Shown piece by piece: positions 33,977-42,816 of a DNA stretch of 64,000 bases. The notes beneath the pieces are model-generated. The model saw only the letters and a program-made list of their open reading frames with translations, did no database searches and was not told the origin of the DNA. Position 1 is the stretch's first letter. Every line of letters begins with the position of its first letter. This DNA comes from Streptomyces sp. NBC_00341. Its GTDB lineage: Bacteria > Actinomycetota > Actinomycetes > Streptomycetales > Streptomycetaceae. The translations under genes and the position numbers were made by a program. Location of the stretch: assembly GCF_041435055.1 (NCBI RefSeq), contig NZ_CP108002.1, positions 5,890,001-5,954,000 of the forward strand, written 5' to 3'.

Positions 33977-34058
33977 GCTACATCTAAATCCCCTGATGAG
34001 AGCCACGCGGCGGAAGGGTGATCGTCCTTGACGCGGCGACGGCCGGGGAGGACGGTTG

Positions 34059-34709
34059 GTGGTTATGAGGGGCGAACCCAGTTGCCCGAAGTGCGGAGGC
34101 CGGGTCAAGGCGCCCGGTTTCTTCGACGACACCTGGCAGTGCGACGTGCACGGCAGCGTGCAGCCGATGCAGCCGGTCATCCCGCCCAGCGTCGAGGCGC
34201 TCGGTGTGGTGGTCCACCGCGCCCGGGTGCCGGTGTGGATGCCCTGGCCGCTGCCGGTGGGCTGGCTCTTCACCGGTGTGGCGTGCGCGGGCGACGACCG
34301 GGGCGGCGGCCGGGCGACCGCAGTCGCCTGCTCAGGACCGGGGCCGCTCGGCGGCATCGGTGAGCTGCTGCTCGTCGCGGAGGAGCTCGGCGTCGGACTC
34401 GGTGCGCGGTACGCCGGGATCGACGGCCCCGACCCGGGCCCGTATCTGCGGGTGGACGGCCCGCCGGACGTCAAGGTGCTCGCCGCCGGACGCCCGACCC
34501 CGCTCTGGCACGTGAAGGACGCCCCCGACGACCGGGCCGTCTTCGCCGGTGAGGCGTGCGGCCTGTGGCTCTGGGCGATCGTCTGGCCCGAGCAGTCCGG
34601 ACTCCTGATGTACGACGAACTGGTGCTCACCGATCTGCGTGACGCCGGGGGAGAGGTCGACCTGGTGCCCTGCGGCGCGCTCACCCCCCGGCTGCTCGGC
34701 GGGCCCTGA
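34059..34709 (+). CDS. Zinc-ribbon hypothetical protein (DUF6758-like)
   Basis: A 216-residue protein beginning with a Cys-rich ribbon (CPKCGG...CDVH) and continuing with a conserved Trp/Pro-rich domain (VPVWMPWPLPVGWLFTGVAC, GLWLWAIVWPEQSG). I believe it belongs to a Streptomyces family listed as DUF6758 and sometimes misnamed phosphotransacetylase. GTG 34059 has GGGGAGG 7 bases upstream; ATG 34065 is the alternative. It precedes the PHP gene. Function unknown. Confidence 0.75.
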   Translation: MVMRGEPSCPKCGGRVKAPGFFDDTWQCDVHGSVQPMQPVIPPSVEALGVVVHRARVPVWMPWPLPVGWLFTGVACAGDDRGGGRATAVACSGPGPLGGIGELLLVAEELGVGLGARYAGIDGPDPGPYLRVDGPPDVKVLAAGRPTPLWHVKDAPDDRAVFAGEACGLWLWAIVWPEQSGLLMYDELVLTDLRDAGGEVDLVPCGALTPRLLGGP

Positions 34710-34808
34710 GCGGCTGCCGGGCGGCCTCCGGCCGGGTCCGGAATCCACGCGTCCGCCGGTTATCCTTGGGCGTCCCCCCATCCGGCCGCGAGCACTGGAG
34801 TCCGCGTC

Positions 34809-35678
34809 GTGCGCATCGACCTGCACACCCACTCCACCGCGTCGGACGGTACCGACACCCCCGCCGAGCTGGTGCGGAACGCCGCCACCGCGGGTCTGGA
34901 CGTCGTCGCCCTCACCGACCACGACACGGTCCGCGGGCACGCGGAGGCGATCGCGGCACTGCCCGAGGGACTCACCCTGGTCACCGGCGCCGAGCTGTCC
35001 TGCCGGCTCGACGGCGTGGGCGGCCTGCACATGCTGGCGTACCTCTTCGACCCCGACGAGCCCGAGCTGGCGCGCGAGCGCGAGCTGGTGCGCGACGACC
35101 GGGTGCCGCGCGCCAGGACCATGGTGCGCAAGCTCCAGGAGCTCGGCGTGCCGGTCGAGTGGGAGCGGGTCGCGCGGATCGCCGGCGACGGATCGGTCGG
35201 GCGGCCGCACATCGCCACCGCCCTGGTCGAACTCGGCGTCGTGCCGAGCGTCTCCGACGCCTTCACCCCGCAGTGGCTGGCCGACGGCGGTCGCGCGCAC
35301 GCCGAGAAGCACGAGCTCGACCCCTTCGACGCGGTCCGGCTGGTCAAGGCCGCCGGCGGCGTCACCGTCCTCGCTCACCCCGGCGCCGTCAAACGCGGCC
35401 ACGTGGTCCCCGAATCCGCCATCGCGGAGCTGGCCGCGGCCGGGCTCGGCGGTGTCGAGGCCGACCACATGGACCACGACGAGGCGACCAGGGCCAGGCT
35501 GCGCGGGCTCGCCCGCGAGCTGGGGCTGCTGGCCACCGGGTCGAGCGACTACCACGGCAGCCGCAAGACCGTAAGGCTCGGCGAGAACGTCACCGACCCC
35601 GAGATCTACGGCGAGATCACCCGGCGCGCCACCGGGGCCTTCCCGGTGCCGGGAGCCGGCGGACCGCTCGTCCCGTAA
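34809..35678 (+). CDS. PHP-domain phosphoesterase (TrpH/RNase AM-like)
   Basis: A 289-residue metal-dependent phosphoesterase. PHP motifs: DLHTHSTASDG, ALTDHDTVRG, GAELSC, VLAHPGAVKRG, GSSDYHGSRK. The family includes E. coli YciV/RNase AM and nucleoside 3',5'-bisphosphate phosphatases, which act on 5' ends of RNA and on pAp; this is the best guess. GTG 34809 has GGAG 8 bases upstream. Confidence 0.88.
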   Translation: MRIDLHTHSTASDGTDTPAELVRNAATAGLDVVALTDHDTVRGHAEAIAALPEGLTLVTGAELSCRLDGVGGLHMLAYLFDPDEPELARERELVRDDRVPRARTMVRKLQELGVPVEWERVARIAGDGSVGRPHIATALVELGVVPSVSDAFTPQWLADGGRAHAEKHELDPFDAVRLVKAAGGVTVLAHPGAVKRGHVVPESAIAELAAAGLGGVEADHMDHDEATRARLRGLARELGLLATGSSDYHGSRKTVRLGENVTDPEIYGEITRRATGAFPVPGAGGPLVP

Positions 35679-35852
35679 CGGCCCACGCGCGACCCCTCCA
35701 CCCCGGCGGCGCACGCATCGCGACGCCGCCCGTCCCACCCCGCGCACCGGCCTGCCGCGGCTGCCACCGGAACCCTCCGGCGGCAGCCGGTCCGGCAACG
35801 GTCCGGTGCGCTGCCCCCGCCGCATTCCCGCTCTCTCCCCGCAAGGCTCACT

Positions 35853-36458
35853 GTGTTCGACGTCGCTGTCTTCGGATCCCTTTTTCTCACGCTTTTTGTG
35901 ATTATGGATCCGCCCGGAATCACCCCGATCTTCCTGGCCCTCACCGCCGGCCGCCCCGCCAAGACGCAGCGCAAGATGGCGCTCCAGGCGGTCTCCGTCG
36001 CCTTCGGCGTGATCGCCGTCTTCGGAGTGCTCGGCCAGCAGATCCTGGACTACCTGCACGTCTCCGTACCCGCGCTGATGATCGCGGGCGGACTGCTCCT
36101 GCTGCTGATCGCGCTGGACCTGCTGACCGGCAAGACCGACGAGCCGACGCAGACGAAGGACGTCAACGTGGCGCTCGTCCCCCTGGGCATGCCGCTGCTC
36201 GCCGGTCCCGGCGCGATCGTCTCGGTGATCCTCGCCGTGCAGCACGCCGACAGCGTCGGGAGCCAGCTCTCGGTCTGGACGGCGATCGTCGCCATGCACG
36301 TCGTGCTCTGGCTGACCATGCGCTACTCGCTGCTGATCATCCGGGTCATCAAGGACGGCGGCGTCGTGCTGGTCACCAGGCTCGCCGGGATGATGCTCTC
36401 CGCCATCGCCGTGCAGCAGATCATCAACGGCGTCACCCAGGTCATCCAGAACGCCTGA
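35853..36458 (+). CDS. MarC-family integral membrane protein
   Basis: A 201-residue protein with six membrane helices. Family signatures are FVIMDPPGITPIFLALTAG at the start, ALVPLGMPLLAGPGAIVSVI in the middle and RLAGMMLSAIAVQQIINGV at the end. MarC proteins were once linked to drug resistance but their role is unknown. GTG 35853 has only a weak AAGG upstream. A good terminator follows. Confidence 0.9.
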   Translation: MFDVAVFGSLFLTLFVIMDPPGITPIFLALTAGRPAKTQRKMALQAVSVAFGVIAVFGVLGQQILDYLHVSVPALMIAGGLLLLLIALDLLTGKTDEPTQTKDVNVALVPLGMPLLAGPGAIVSVILAVQHADSVGSQLSVWTAIVAMHVVLWLTMRYSLLIIRVIKDGGVVLVTRLAGMMLSAIAVQQIINGVTQVIQNA

Positions 36459-36476
36459 CCCGGCCCCGCGCGGCAC

Positions 36477-36511
36477 AGCGCCCCCGCACGATCGATCCGT
36501 GCGGGGGCGCT
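36477..36511 (+). terminator. Terminator after the MarC gene
   Basis: AGCGCCCCCGCACG pairs with CGTGCGGGGGCGCT (14 bp, loop ATCGATC), followed by CGTCTTTATAT, one of few terminators here with a T-rich tail. It also faces the convergent small gene at 36533. Confidence 0.88.
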
Positions 36512-36532
36512 CGTCTTTATATCGGCAAGGTG

Positions 36533-36685
36533 TTACGAAGCCGAGGTGTCGGCCGGGCGGATATAGATGCGCTGGCCCAATGCCGCGGCCTGCTGCACGA
36601 TCCGGTTGACGGAGGCGGCGTCCACGACGGTGCTGTCCACGGCGGTACCGTCGACATCGTCGAGTCGCATGATCTCGAAGCGCAT
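36533..36685 (-). CDS. Small acidic protein, 50 residues
   Basis: The ORF begins MRFEIMRLDDVDGTAVDSTV, continues VDAASVNRIVQQAAALGQRI and ends YIRPADTSAS. It is acidic with one predicted helix. GAAGGGAAG sits 6-8 bases before ATG 36685, supporting translation. It is convergent with marC and divergent from the NYN gene. I do not recognise a family with certainty; similar short proteins are seen in Streptomyces. Confidence 0.65.
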   Translation of the reverse strand: MRFEIMRLDDVDGTAVDSTVVDAASVNRIVQQAAALGQRIYIRPADTSAS

Positions 36686-36907
36686 ACGGCTTCCCTTCGT
36701 CTGATCCTCCTGCTGGAGAACTACTGGGAGGACGGGTGACCCGTCCGCAAGGATGAGGAGCGCCAGGCTGGTACGTCTCGCGCCCCACGAGGTGTACAAC
36801 GGCTTGCTCCCTGCAATCATTCCCTACGCTAAGGAAATTTTTTGGATGTCTAAGTACCAGCAGGTAACCGAGCATGCGCGGACGACTACATCCGCGACGA
36901 GGCCCGT

Positions 36908-37795
36908 ATGAACGAGGCAGAGATCGGCGAGCGCCTGGACCGCACCAATGAGCTGCTCCAGCGGGTGCTCGCCGAGGTGTCGAAGACCCCCTCGACCCAC
37001 GCGATCTTCGTCGACGCGGGCTATGTGTACGCCGCGGCCGGGCTGCTCGTCACCGGCACGGAGGACCGGCGCTCCTTCGACCTCGACTCGGAGGGGCTGA
37101 TCGAGGCCTTCATCGACAAGGCCCGCACCATCTTCGCGGACAGCCGCCTCCTGCGCGTCTACTGGTACGACGGGGCCAGGCGCCGGATCCACACCGTCGA
37201 GCAGCAGTCCATCGCGGAGCTCCCCGACGTCAAGGTCAGACTCGGCAACCTCAACGCCAACAACCAGCAGAAGGGCGTCGACTCACTCATCCGCACCGAC
37301 CTCGAATCCCTCGCCCGCCACCGCGCCATCAGCGACGCCGCACTCGTCGGCGGCGACGAGGACCTGGTCTCCGCGGTCGAGGCCGCACAGGGGTACGGAG
37401 CCCGAGTCCACCTGTGGGGCATCGAGGCCGGCGAAGGCCGCAACCAGGCCGAGCCGCTGCTCTGGGAGGTCGACAGCCAGCGCACCTTCGACCTCGACTT
37501 CTGCCGCCCCTACGTGACCAGACGGCCCGTCACCACCTACGAGGACGACTCCCCGGCACCCTCGCGCGACGACGTCCGATTCGTCGGCACGCAGATCGCC
37601 GCGACCTGGCTCTCCGCCCGCGGCCGCGACTCCCTGGCCGACCTGCTCCCCGGACACCCGTACCTGCCGGGCTCCGTCGACCAGGACCTGCTGGTCGAGG
37701 CCGAACGCCTGCTCCAGCACTCGCTGCGCGGCCACGCCCATCTGCGGCGGGCGCTGCGCGACGGCTTCTGGCAGCACCTCCAGTCGCAGTACTGA
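36908..37795 (+). CDS. NYN-domain (PIN-like) ribonuclease
   Basis: A 295-residue protein. The NYN/LabA-like nuclease core has acidic residues in AIFVDAGYVY, QQKGVDSLIRTDL and LVGGDEDLVSAVE, which would bind Mg2+ for RNA cleavage. A short N-terminal helix (IGERLDRTNELLQRVLAEVS) and a C-terminal domain (residues 215-295) flank it. ATG 36908 follows GAGGCCC. An AT-rich patch (GGAAATTTTTTGG) about 70 bases upstream probably belongs to its promoter. Confidence 0.87.
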   Translation: MNEAEIGERLDRTNELLQRVLAEVSKTPSTHAIFVDAGYVYAAAGLLVTGTEDRRSFDLDSEGLIEAFIDKARTIFADSRLLRVYWYDGARRRIHTVEQQSIAELPDVKVRLGNLNANNQQKGVDSLIRTDLESLARHRAISDAALVGGDEDLVSAVEAAQGYGARVHLWGIEAGEGRNQAEPLLWEVDSQRTFDLDFCRPYVTRRPVTTYEDDSPAPSRDDVRFVGTQIAATWLSARGRDSLADLLPGHPYLPGSVDQDLLVEAERLLQHSLRGHAHLRRALRDGFWQHLQSQY

Positions 37796-37836
37796 ACGCG
37801 GTACCGAACCGCGGCCGCCCGGGAGCCCCGTGCTGC

Positions 37837-38685
37837 CTACAGGCTGTCCCAGAAGGAGGCCAGCGCGGCAGCCGTCGGCCCCGGCCGGTCCGTGTTGGGG
37901 GAGTGCTCCGCGCCCTCGATCCGGGTCCGCCGGGCGCCCAGCCGCTCGGCCATCGCGTCGAGCTGCGGCACCGGCCAGACGTCGTCGCGCTCGCCGGAGA
38001 CCACGTGGACCGGCAGCCCGGTGGCGGCGACCTCGGCCACCCGGTCGGGCTCCGTGGCCAGCTGGCGGCCGGTGGCGATCAGCTGGGCGGGCCGGTGGCG
38101 CATCCAGCGCCGCCGCAGGTCCTCGCCGCCGTCCGCCTCGGCCTCCGCGGGCGGGTCGAAGGCGCGCATGGCCTCCCAGACCTGGTCCATGCCCATGGTC
38201 GCCAGCGCGTCGCCCAGGATCTTCAGCTTGACCCGCTGGGGCTCGACGACCACGCCGGGCCCGGAGGACATCAGGGTCAGCGACCGGAACGGCGCCGGAT
38301 CCAGGATGGCCGCGGCGCGTGCGACCAGCCCGCCGAGCGAGTGCCCGAGCAGGTGGACCGCGCTGCCGCCGAGGCCGAGCGCGGCCGTCTGGGCGAGGGC
38401 GTCACGCGCCAACTCGTCCTGCGCGTAGGACTCCTGGCGGTCCGTCCCGTCGCTCTCGTACTGCCCGCGCCCGTCGACGGCGACCACGCGGTAGCCGGCC
38501 TCCGCGAGCGGTTCCAGCAGCGCGATGAAGTCCTCCTTGCTGCCGCCGAAGCCGGGCAGCAGGAGCGCGGTGCCGCGTGGTGCGGTAGGTGGGGACGCGT
38601 CCAGGACGGCGAAGTCCCCGCGCGCGGTGTGCAGCGCACGGGCACGGGTACCGGGGGGCGGGGCGAAGGTGGGTGGCCGGCTCAT
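37837..38685 (-). CDS. Alpha/beta hydrolase
   Basis: A 282-residue hydrolase with the nucleophile elbow LGHSLGG, Asp in SGERDDVWP and His in EGAEHSPN; the oxyanion region is LLPGFGGSKED. No signal peptide. Its gene lies downstream of rhlE in the same direction but behind a strong terminator, so it probably has its own promoter. Substrate unknown. Confidence 0.87.
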   Translation of the reverse strand: MSRPPTFAPPPGTRARALHTARGDFAVLDASPPTAPRGTALLLPGFGGSKEDFIALLEPLAEAGYRVVAVDGRGQYESDGTDRQESYAQDELARDALAQTAALGLGGSAVHLLGHSLGGLVARAAAILDPAPFRSLTLMSSGPGVVVEPQRVKLKILGDALATMGMDQVWEAMRAFDPPAEAEADGGEDLRRRWMRHRPAQLIATGRQLATEPDRVAEVAATGLPVHVVSGERDDVWPVPQLDAMAERLGARRTRIEGAEHSPNTDRPGPTAAALASFWDSL

Positions 38686-38707
38686 GGGACGAGGTTATGT
38701 CGTGAAC

Positions 38708-38745
38708 GCCCGAGGGGCCCGGGGAGATCCCCGGGCCCCTCGGGC
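38708..38745 (-). terminator. Terminator of rhlE
   Basis: A 17-bp perfect GC-rich stem (arms 38708-38724 and 38729-38745, loop AGAT on the plus strand) lies 39 bases after the rhlE stop codon. Confidence 0.9.
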
Positions 38746-38783
38746 ACTCCGGCGCCATCAGGCGCCGGTCTCGGCTGTCGGTC

Positions 38784-40793
38784 TCAGCTCTCGGTCTTCG
38801 CTGCGGCCGCTCGCGGTGCCCGACGCCTGCGCGGCTTGGCCTCGCCCTCGGTGACCGAGGCGTCCGCCACGGCCTCCGTCTTCGGCTTCGCGGCCGCACG
38901 GGGGCGACGACGCGCCCTGGTGTCGCTCTCGGGCTCGGCGATCGGCGCGATCTGGAAGTCGACCTCGTCCTCGGCCGGCTTGATCACCCGGGCGCGGCGG
39001 CGCGGCTTGGTCACCGTCTTCGCCTCTGCGACGGGCTCGGCCACGGGGGCGGTCTGGAAGTCGACCTCCTCCGTCACCGGCTTCACGACCCGGGCGCGGC
39101 TGCGACGCGGCTTCGTGGCGGCGGGCACGGCCTCCGCCGCCACCTCCACCGTGACATCGGCCTTGGCCCTGGACGCCCTGGTCCTGGTCTTCACCGCGGG
39201 CTCGGTGTCGATGACGACGACCGGGGTCTGCGCCACCTCCACCACGGCCTCGGCCGCGACCTCCGGGACACCGACGCGTCCGCGCCGACGCCGACGCGGC
39301 GTGCGCGGCTCGGTGGGTGCTTCGGCGGCCGGTGTCTCGACGGCGACCGGGGCCTCGACGGCCTCAGCGGCCGGTGCGGGCACTGTCGCGGCGTTCTCCT
39401 CCGCGGCGGAACCGCCCCGGGTGCGACGGCGCTGACGCGGCGTGCGCGGGGGGCGCTCCTCGCGGACGGCGGGTGCGGGGGCGGAGGCGGCGGACTTGCG
39501 GCCGCGGCCGCCCGTCTCACCGAGGTCCTCGATCTCCTCGGCCCGCAGACCGGCGCGGGTGCGCTCGGTACGCGGCAGGACACCCTTGGTGCCGGCCGGG
39601 ATGTCCAGCTCCTCGTACAGGTGCGGGGAGGTGGAGTACGTCTCCGGCGGGTCCGGGAACTTCAGGTCCAGGGCCTTGTTGATCAGCTGCCAGCGCGGGA
39701 TGTCGTCCCAGTCGACCAGCGTGATCGCGATGCCCTTGGCACCCGCGCGGCCGGTCCGGCCGATCCGGTGCAGGTACGTCTTCTCGTCCTCGGGCGACTG
39801 GTAGTTGATGACGTGGGTGACACCCTCGACATCGATACCGCGCGCCGCGACGTCGGTGCAGACGAGCACGTCGACCTTGCCGTTGCGGAAGGCGCGCAGC
39901 GCCTGCTCGCGGGCGCCCTGGCCGAGGTCGCCGTGGACGGCGCCGGAGGCGAATCCGCGCTTCTCCAGCTGCTCCGCGATATCGGCGGCGGTGCGCTTGG
40001 TGCGGCAGAAGATCATCGCGAGTCCGCGGCCGTTGGCCTGGAGGATGCGCGAGACCATCTCGGGCTTGTCCATGTTGTGCGCGCGGTAGACGTACTGCGC
40101 GGTGTTCTTGACGGTCGTGCCCTCGTCGTCGGGCGAGGTGGCGTTGATGTGCGTCGGCTGCGACATGTAGCGGCGGGCGAGGCTGATGACCGCGCCCGGC
40201 ATGGTCGCGGAGAACAGCATGGTCTGCCGCTTGGCCGGCAGCATCGTGATGATGCGCTCGACGTCGGGCAGGAAGCCCAGGTCCAGCATCTCGTCGGCCT
40301 CGTCGAGGACGAGGACGCGGATGTGCGAGAGGTCGAGCTTGCGCTGGCCCGCCAGGTCGAGCAGCCGGCCCGGGGTGCCGACGACGACGTCGACGCCCTT
40401 CTTGAGGGCCTCCACCTGGGGCTCGTACGCCCGGCCGCCGTAGATCGCGAGAACGCGGACGTTACGGACCTTGCCGGCGGTCAGGAGGTCGTTGGTGACC
40501 TGCTGGCACAGCTCGCGGGTGGGGACGACGATCAGCGCCTGCGGGGCGTCGGTCAGCTTCTCGGGCGCGGCCCGGCCCGCCTCGACGTCCGCGAGGACGG
40601 TGACGCGCTCCAGCAGCGGCAGCCCGAAACCGAGCGTCTTGCCGGTGCCGGTCTTGGCCTGTCCGATGACGTCGGAGCCGGAGAGCGCTACGGGGAGCGT
40701 CATCTCCTGGATGGGGAAGGGGGACATGATGCCGACGGACTCAAGTGCCTCGGCCGTCTCGGGAAGAATCCCGAGGTCTCGGAACGTAGTCAG
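38784..40793 (-). CDS. rhlE: DEAD-box RNA helicase RhlE with basic repeat tail, CTG start
   Basis: A 669-residue helicase. The Q motif lies in FRDLGILPETAEAL...PFPIQ, then AKTGTGKT (I), PTRELCQQ (Ia), TPGRLLDL (Ib), DEADEMLD (II), SATMP (III) and YLHRIGRTGRAG (VI). The C-terminal 230 residues form a basic/acidic repeat tail (RARVVKPVTEEVDFQTAPVA and RARVIKPAEDEVDFQIAPIA are paired units). The frame between the upstream stop and the first ATG (40727) has no ATG, GTG or TTG. The Q motif starts before that ATG. CTG at 40791-40793 has AGAGG 7 bases upstream and aligns with the usual MTTFRDLG start, so CTG is the probable start. Remodels RNA, likely in cold or stress. Confidence 0.88.
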   Translation of the reverse strand: MTTFRDLGILPETAEALESVGIMSPFPIQEMTLPVALSGSDVIGQAKTGTGKTLGFGLPLLERVTVLADVEAGRAAPEKLTDAPQALIVVPTRELCQQVTNDLLTAGKVRNVRVLAIYGGRAYEPQVEALKKGVDVVVGTPGRLLDLAGQRKLDLSHIRVLVLDEADEMLDLGFLPDVERIITMLPAKRQTMLFSATMPGAVISLARRYMSQPTHINATSPDDEGTTVKNTAQYVYRAHNMDKPEMVSRILQANGRGLAMIFCRTKRTAADIAEQLEKRGFASGAVHGDLGQGAREQALRAFRNGKVDVLVCTDVAARGIDVEGVTHVINYQSPEDEKTYLHRIGRTGRAGAKGIAITLVDWDDIPRWQLINKALDLKFPDPPETYSTSPHLYEELDIPAGTKGVLPRTERTRAGLRAEEIEDLGETGGRGRKSAASAPAPAVREERPPRTPRQRRRTRGGSAAEENAATVPAPAAEAVEAPVAVETPAAEAPTEPRTPRRRRRGRVGVPEVAAEAVVEVAQTPVVVIDTEPAVKTRTRASRAKADVTVEVAAEAVPAATKPRRSRARVVKPVTEEVDFQTAPVAEPVAEAKTVTKPRRRARVIKPAEDEVDFQIAPIAEPESDTRARRRPRAAAKPKTEAVADASVTEGEAKPRRRRAPRAAAAKTES

Positions 40794-41178
40794 GGTATTG
40801 CCTCTTCTGTGAAACGCGGTCCGAGGCGAACGAAGGGGGTCGTACCGTGCCGGGGTTGGTCATCCGGCCGTGGATGGGCCGGGTGGCGCGGGACCACTGC
40901 CGTCGCTCGAGCGCTCGTGCCGCTGAGGGGGCCCCTCATCTGCGGTCGTACGTGGCGTACGCCTCGCGTGGAGGGCTGTCGGGTCGGAGCCGATCGGGCC
41001 ACCGACCGGGCATCCTCATTCAATTTCGCGCCACGAGCAGTTGCAAAATGCTCAGTAAGCGCAATACCACTGTACCCCGGATTCGCGCATCTGTGTTGGG
41101 CGAATTCATCGGAACGGTGTGACGTCAGTCTGCGGCCGGACCCTTCCGTGTCTCGGCGGGCGGGCTATTCTGCGCTCC
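40794..41178. other. Long divergent intergenic region (rhlE 5' UTR)
   Basis: No gene seen. It probably holds a long rhlE 5' leader with GC-rich stems (for example TGAGGGGGCCCCTCA near 40925) and an AT-richer promoter zone around 41020-41075 (TACAGT on the minus strand near 41073). At the right end TATTCT (41165-41170) lies 8 bases before the next ATG. Long leaders are typical of cold-responsive helicase genes. Confidence 0.45.
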
Positions 41179-41913
41179 ATGGAGACGCCTGACAACGCTA
41201 CCGAAACGCCCGCATCCACCCGAATCGCCGATCAGGACTGGGCCACCGCGTCCACGGAGCCGCAGTACCGGGCCGCCGTCGTGGACCTGCTGGGCGCACT
41301 TGCCTACGGGGAGCTGGCGGCCTTCGAGCGGCTCGCCGAGGACGCGAAACTCGCGCCGACGCTGGGTGACAAGGCGGCGCTGGCGAGGATGGCGTCCGCG
41401 GAATTCCACCACTTCGAGCGGCTGACCGACCGGCTGACGGCGATCGAGGTGGAGCCGACCGGTGCGATGGAGCCGTTCGCGAAGGCGCTCGACGACTTCC
41501 ACCGCCAGACCGCCCCGTCCGACTGGCTGGAAGGCCTGGTCAAGGCCTATGTCGGTGACTCGATCGCCAGCGACTTCTACCGTGAGGTCGCGGCCAGGCT
41601 CGACTCGGACACCCGTTCCCTCGTGCTCGCCGTGCTCGACGACACGGGCCACGGCAACTTCGCCGTCGAGAAGGTGCGCGCCGCGATCGAGGCGGACCCG
41701 AGGCTCGGCGGCCGGCTCGCCCTGTGGGCGCGGCGGCTGATGGGCGAGGCGCTCTCGCAGGCGCAGCGCGTGGTGGCCGACCGCGACGCGCTGTCCACCA
41801 TGCTGGTGGGCGGGGTGGCCGGCGGATTCGATCTGGCCGAGGTCGGCCGGATGTTCTCGCGGATCACCGAGGCGCACACGAAGCGGATGGCCACCCTGGG
41901 GCTGGCGGCCTAG
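41179..41913 (+). CDS. Ferritin-like fold protein (Rv3210c-like)
   Basis: A 244-residue all-helical protein. Carboxylate/His positions of a di-iron-like bundle are seen in ALAYGELAAFERL, MASAEFHHFERL and DDTGHGNFAVEKV. It resembles the ferritin-like family next to rhlE in actinobacteria; the MiaE link is possible but unproven. ATG 41179 follows TATTCT at 8 bases, a likely leaderless start; the longer frame to 41119 is not needed. Confidence 0.83.
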   Translation: METPDNATETPASTRIADQDWATASTEPQYRAAVVDLLGALAYGELAAFERLAEDAKLAPTLGDKAALARMASAEFHHFERLTDRLTAIEVEPTGAMEPFAKALDDFHRQTAPSDWLEGLVKAYVGDSIASDFYREVAARLDSDTRSLVLAVLDDTGHGNFAVEKVRAAIEADPRLGGRLALWARRLMGEALSQAQRVVADRDALSTMLVGGVAGGFDLAEVGRMFSRITEAHTKRMATLGLAA

Positions 41914-41938
41914 AAAGCCCCAGGGGTCGCCCCCGGCG

Positions 41939-42208
41939 TCAGGCGGCCGCCGACCTGTTGATCCGGCGGCTGCTCGGGCGGATCAACAGGGACACCGTCA
42001 CCGCGGAGATGAGTGCCGCGCCGATCATCGTCGCCGCCGCGTGGCCGGGGCCCAGCACCGAGTGCATCAGATACAGGCCGAACAGGGCTCCCAGCGCTCC
42101 GGCACCGAAGACGGTCCGGCGGGACGGGAGACGGGGCGACAGGGAGCGCAGTGCCGCCCAGGAGAGGGCCAGTCCGAGCACGACGGAGCCCAGGGTTTCC
42201 AAGATCAC
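41939..42208 (-). CDS. Small membrane protein
   Basis: An 89-residue protein with three hydrophobic segments (ETLGSVVLGLALSWAALRSL, VFGAGALGALFGLYLMHSVL, AATMIGAALISAVTVSLLI) and a basic tail. GTG 42208 has GAGGTG about 9 bases upstream. Its position between the ferritin-like and DUF3107 genes matches Rv3209. Function unknown. Confidence 0.78.
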   Translation of the reverse strand: MILETLGSVVLGLALSWAALRSLSPRLPSRRTVFGAGALGALFGLYLMHSVLGPGHAAATMIGAALISAVTVSLLIRPSSRRINRSAAA

Positions 42209-42456
42209 AGACGATCACCTCGCAGGTACGGGGCGGGCAACTCGGTCTACGCGGTACTACCCCCGGGCCGCGGAACACAATCATCCCGCGGACAGGCTTC
42301 GCCCAGCCGTCGCACAGGAACGCACAGGAATTCGACTGGCGTCCATGAAACGTCCGGCCGCCGCGCGGGGGCGGCGGCCGGACGCGCAACGGAAAGCGGC
42401 CCGGCGGGGAATCCCCCGCCGGGCCGCTTCCACGGTCACTGTGTCCGTGCGCGTTG

Positions 42457-42684
42457 CTAGAGCGCGCCGAACCCCACCCGTCGTGTGCTGGGCTCGCCGA
42501 TCTCCACGTAGGCGATCCGGTCGGCCGGCACCAGGACCTTGCGGCCCTTCTCGTCCGTGAGGCTGAGCAGCTGCGCCTTGCCGGCGAGAGCCTCGGAAAC
42601 CGCGCTCTCGACCTCTTCGGCGGAAAGCCCGCTCTCCAGAACGATCTCCCGGGGCGTGTGCTGCACCCCGATCTTGACCTCCAC
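42457..42684 (-). CDS. DUF3107 family protein (TB9.4-like)
   Basis: A 75-residue protein, VEVKIGVQHTPREIVLESGL then a helix (SAEEVESAVSEALAG) and VPADRIAYVEIGEPSTRRVG. It is the actinobacterial DUF3107 family (Rv3208A, an antigen in M. tuberculosis). GTG 42684 has GGAGGG 8 bases upstream. It follows the TetR gene. Unknown function. Confidence 0.9.
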   Translation of the reverse strand: MEVKIGVQHTPREIVLESGLSAEEVESAVSEALAGKAQLLSLTDEKGRKVLVPADRIAYVEIGEPSTRRVGFGAL

Positions 42685-42816
42685 GGCTATGTCCCTCCGA
42701 CGGTCAGTCCCTGCGCGGTGAACCGCGCCGTACGCAGCACACATTAGCCCGCTGCGGACGGTGACCAGGGGTCCGCGGGCAACGCCCGCAGCGAACACGG
42801 GCGCCGGCCGCCCCGC

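Noticed and set aside
34332..36875. An 847-residue leftward frame
   Set aside because: Overlaps three well-supported plus-strand genes and has no recognisable domain.
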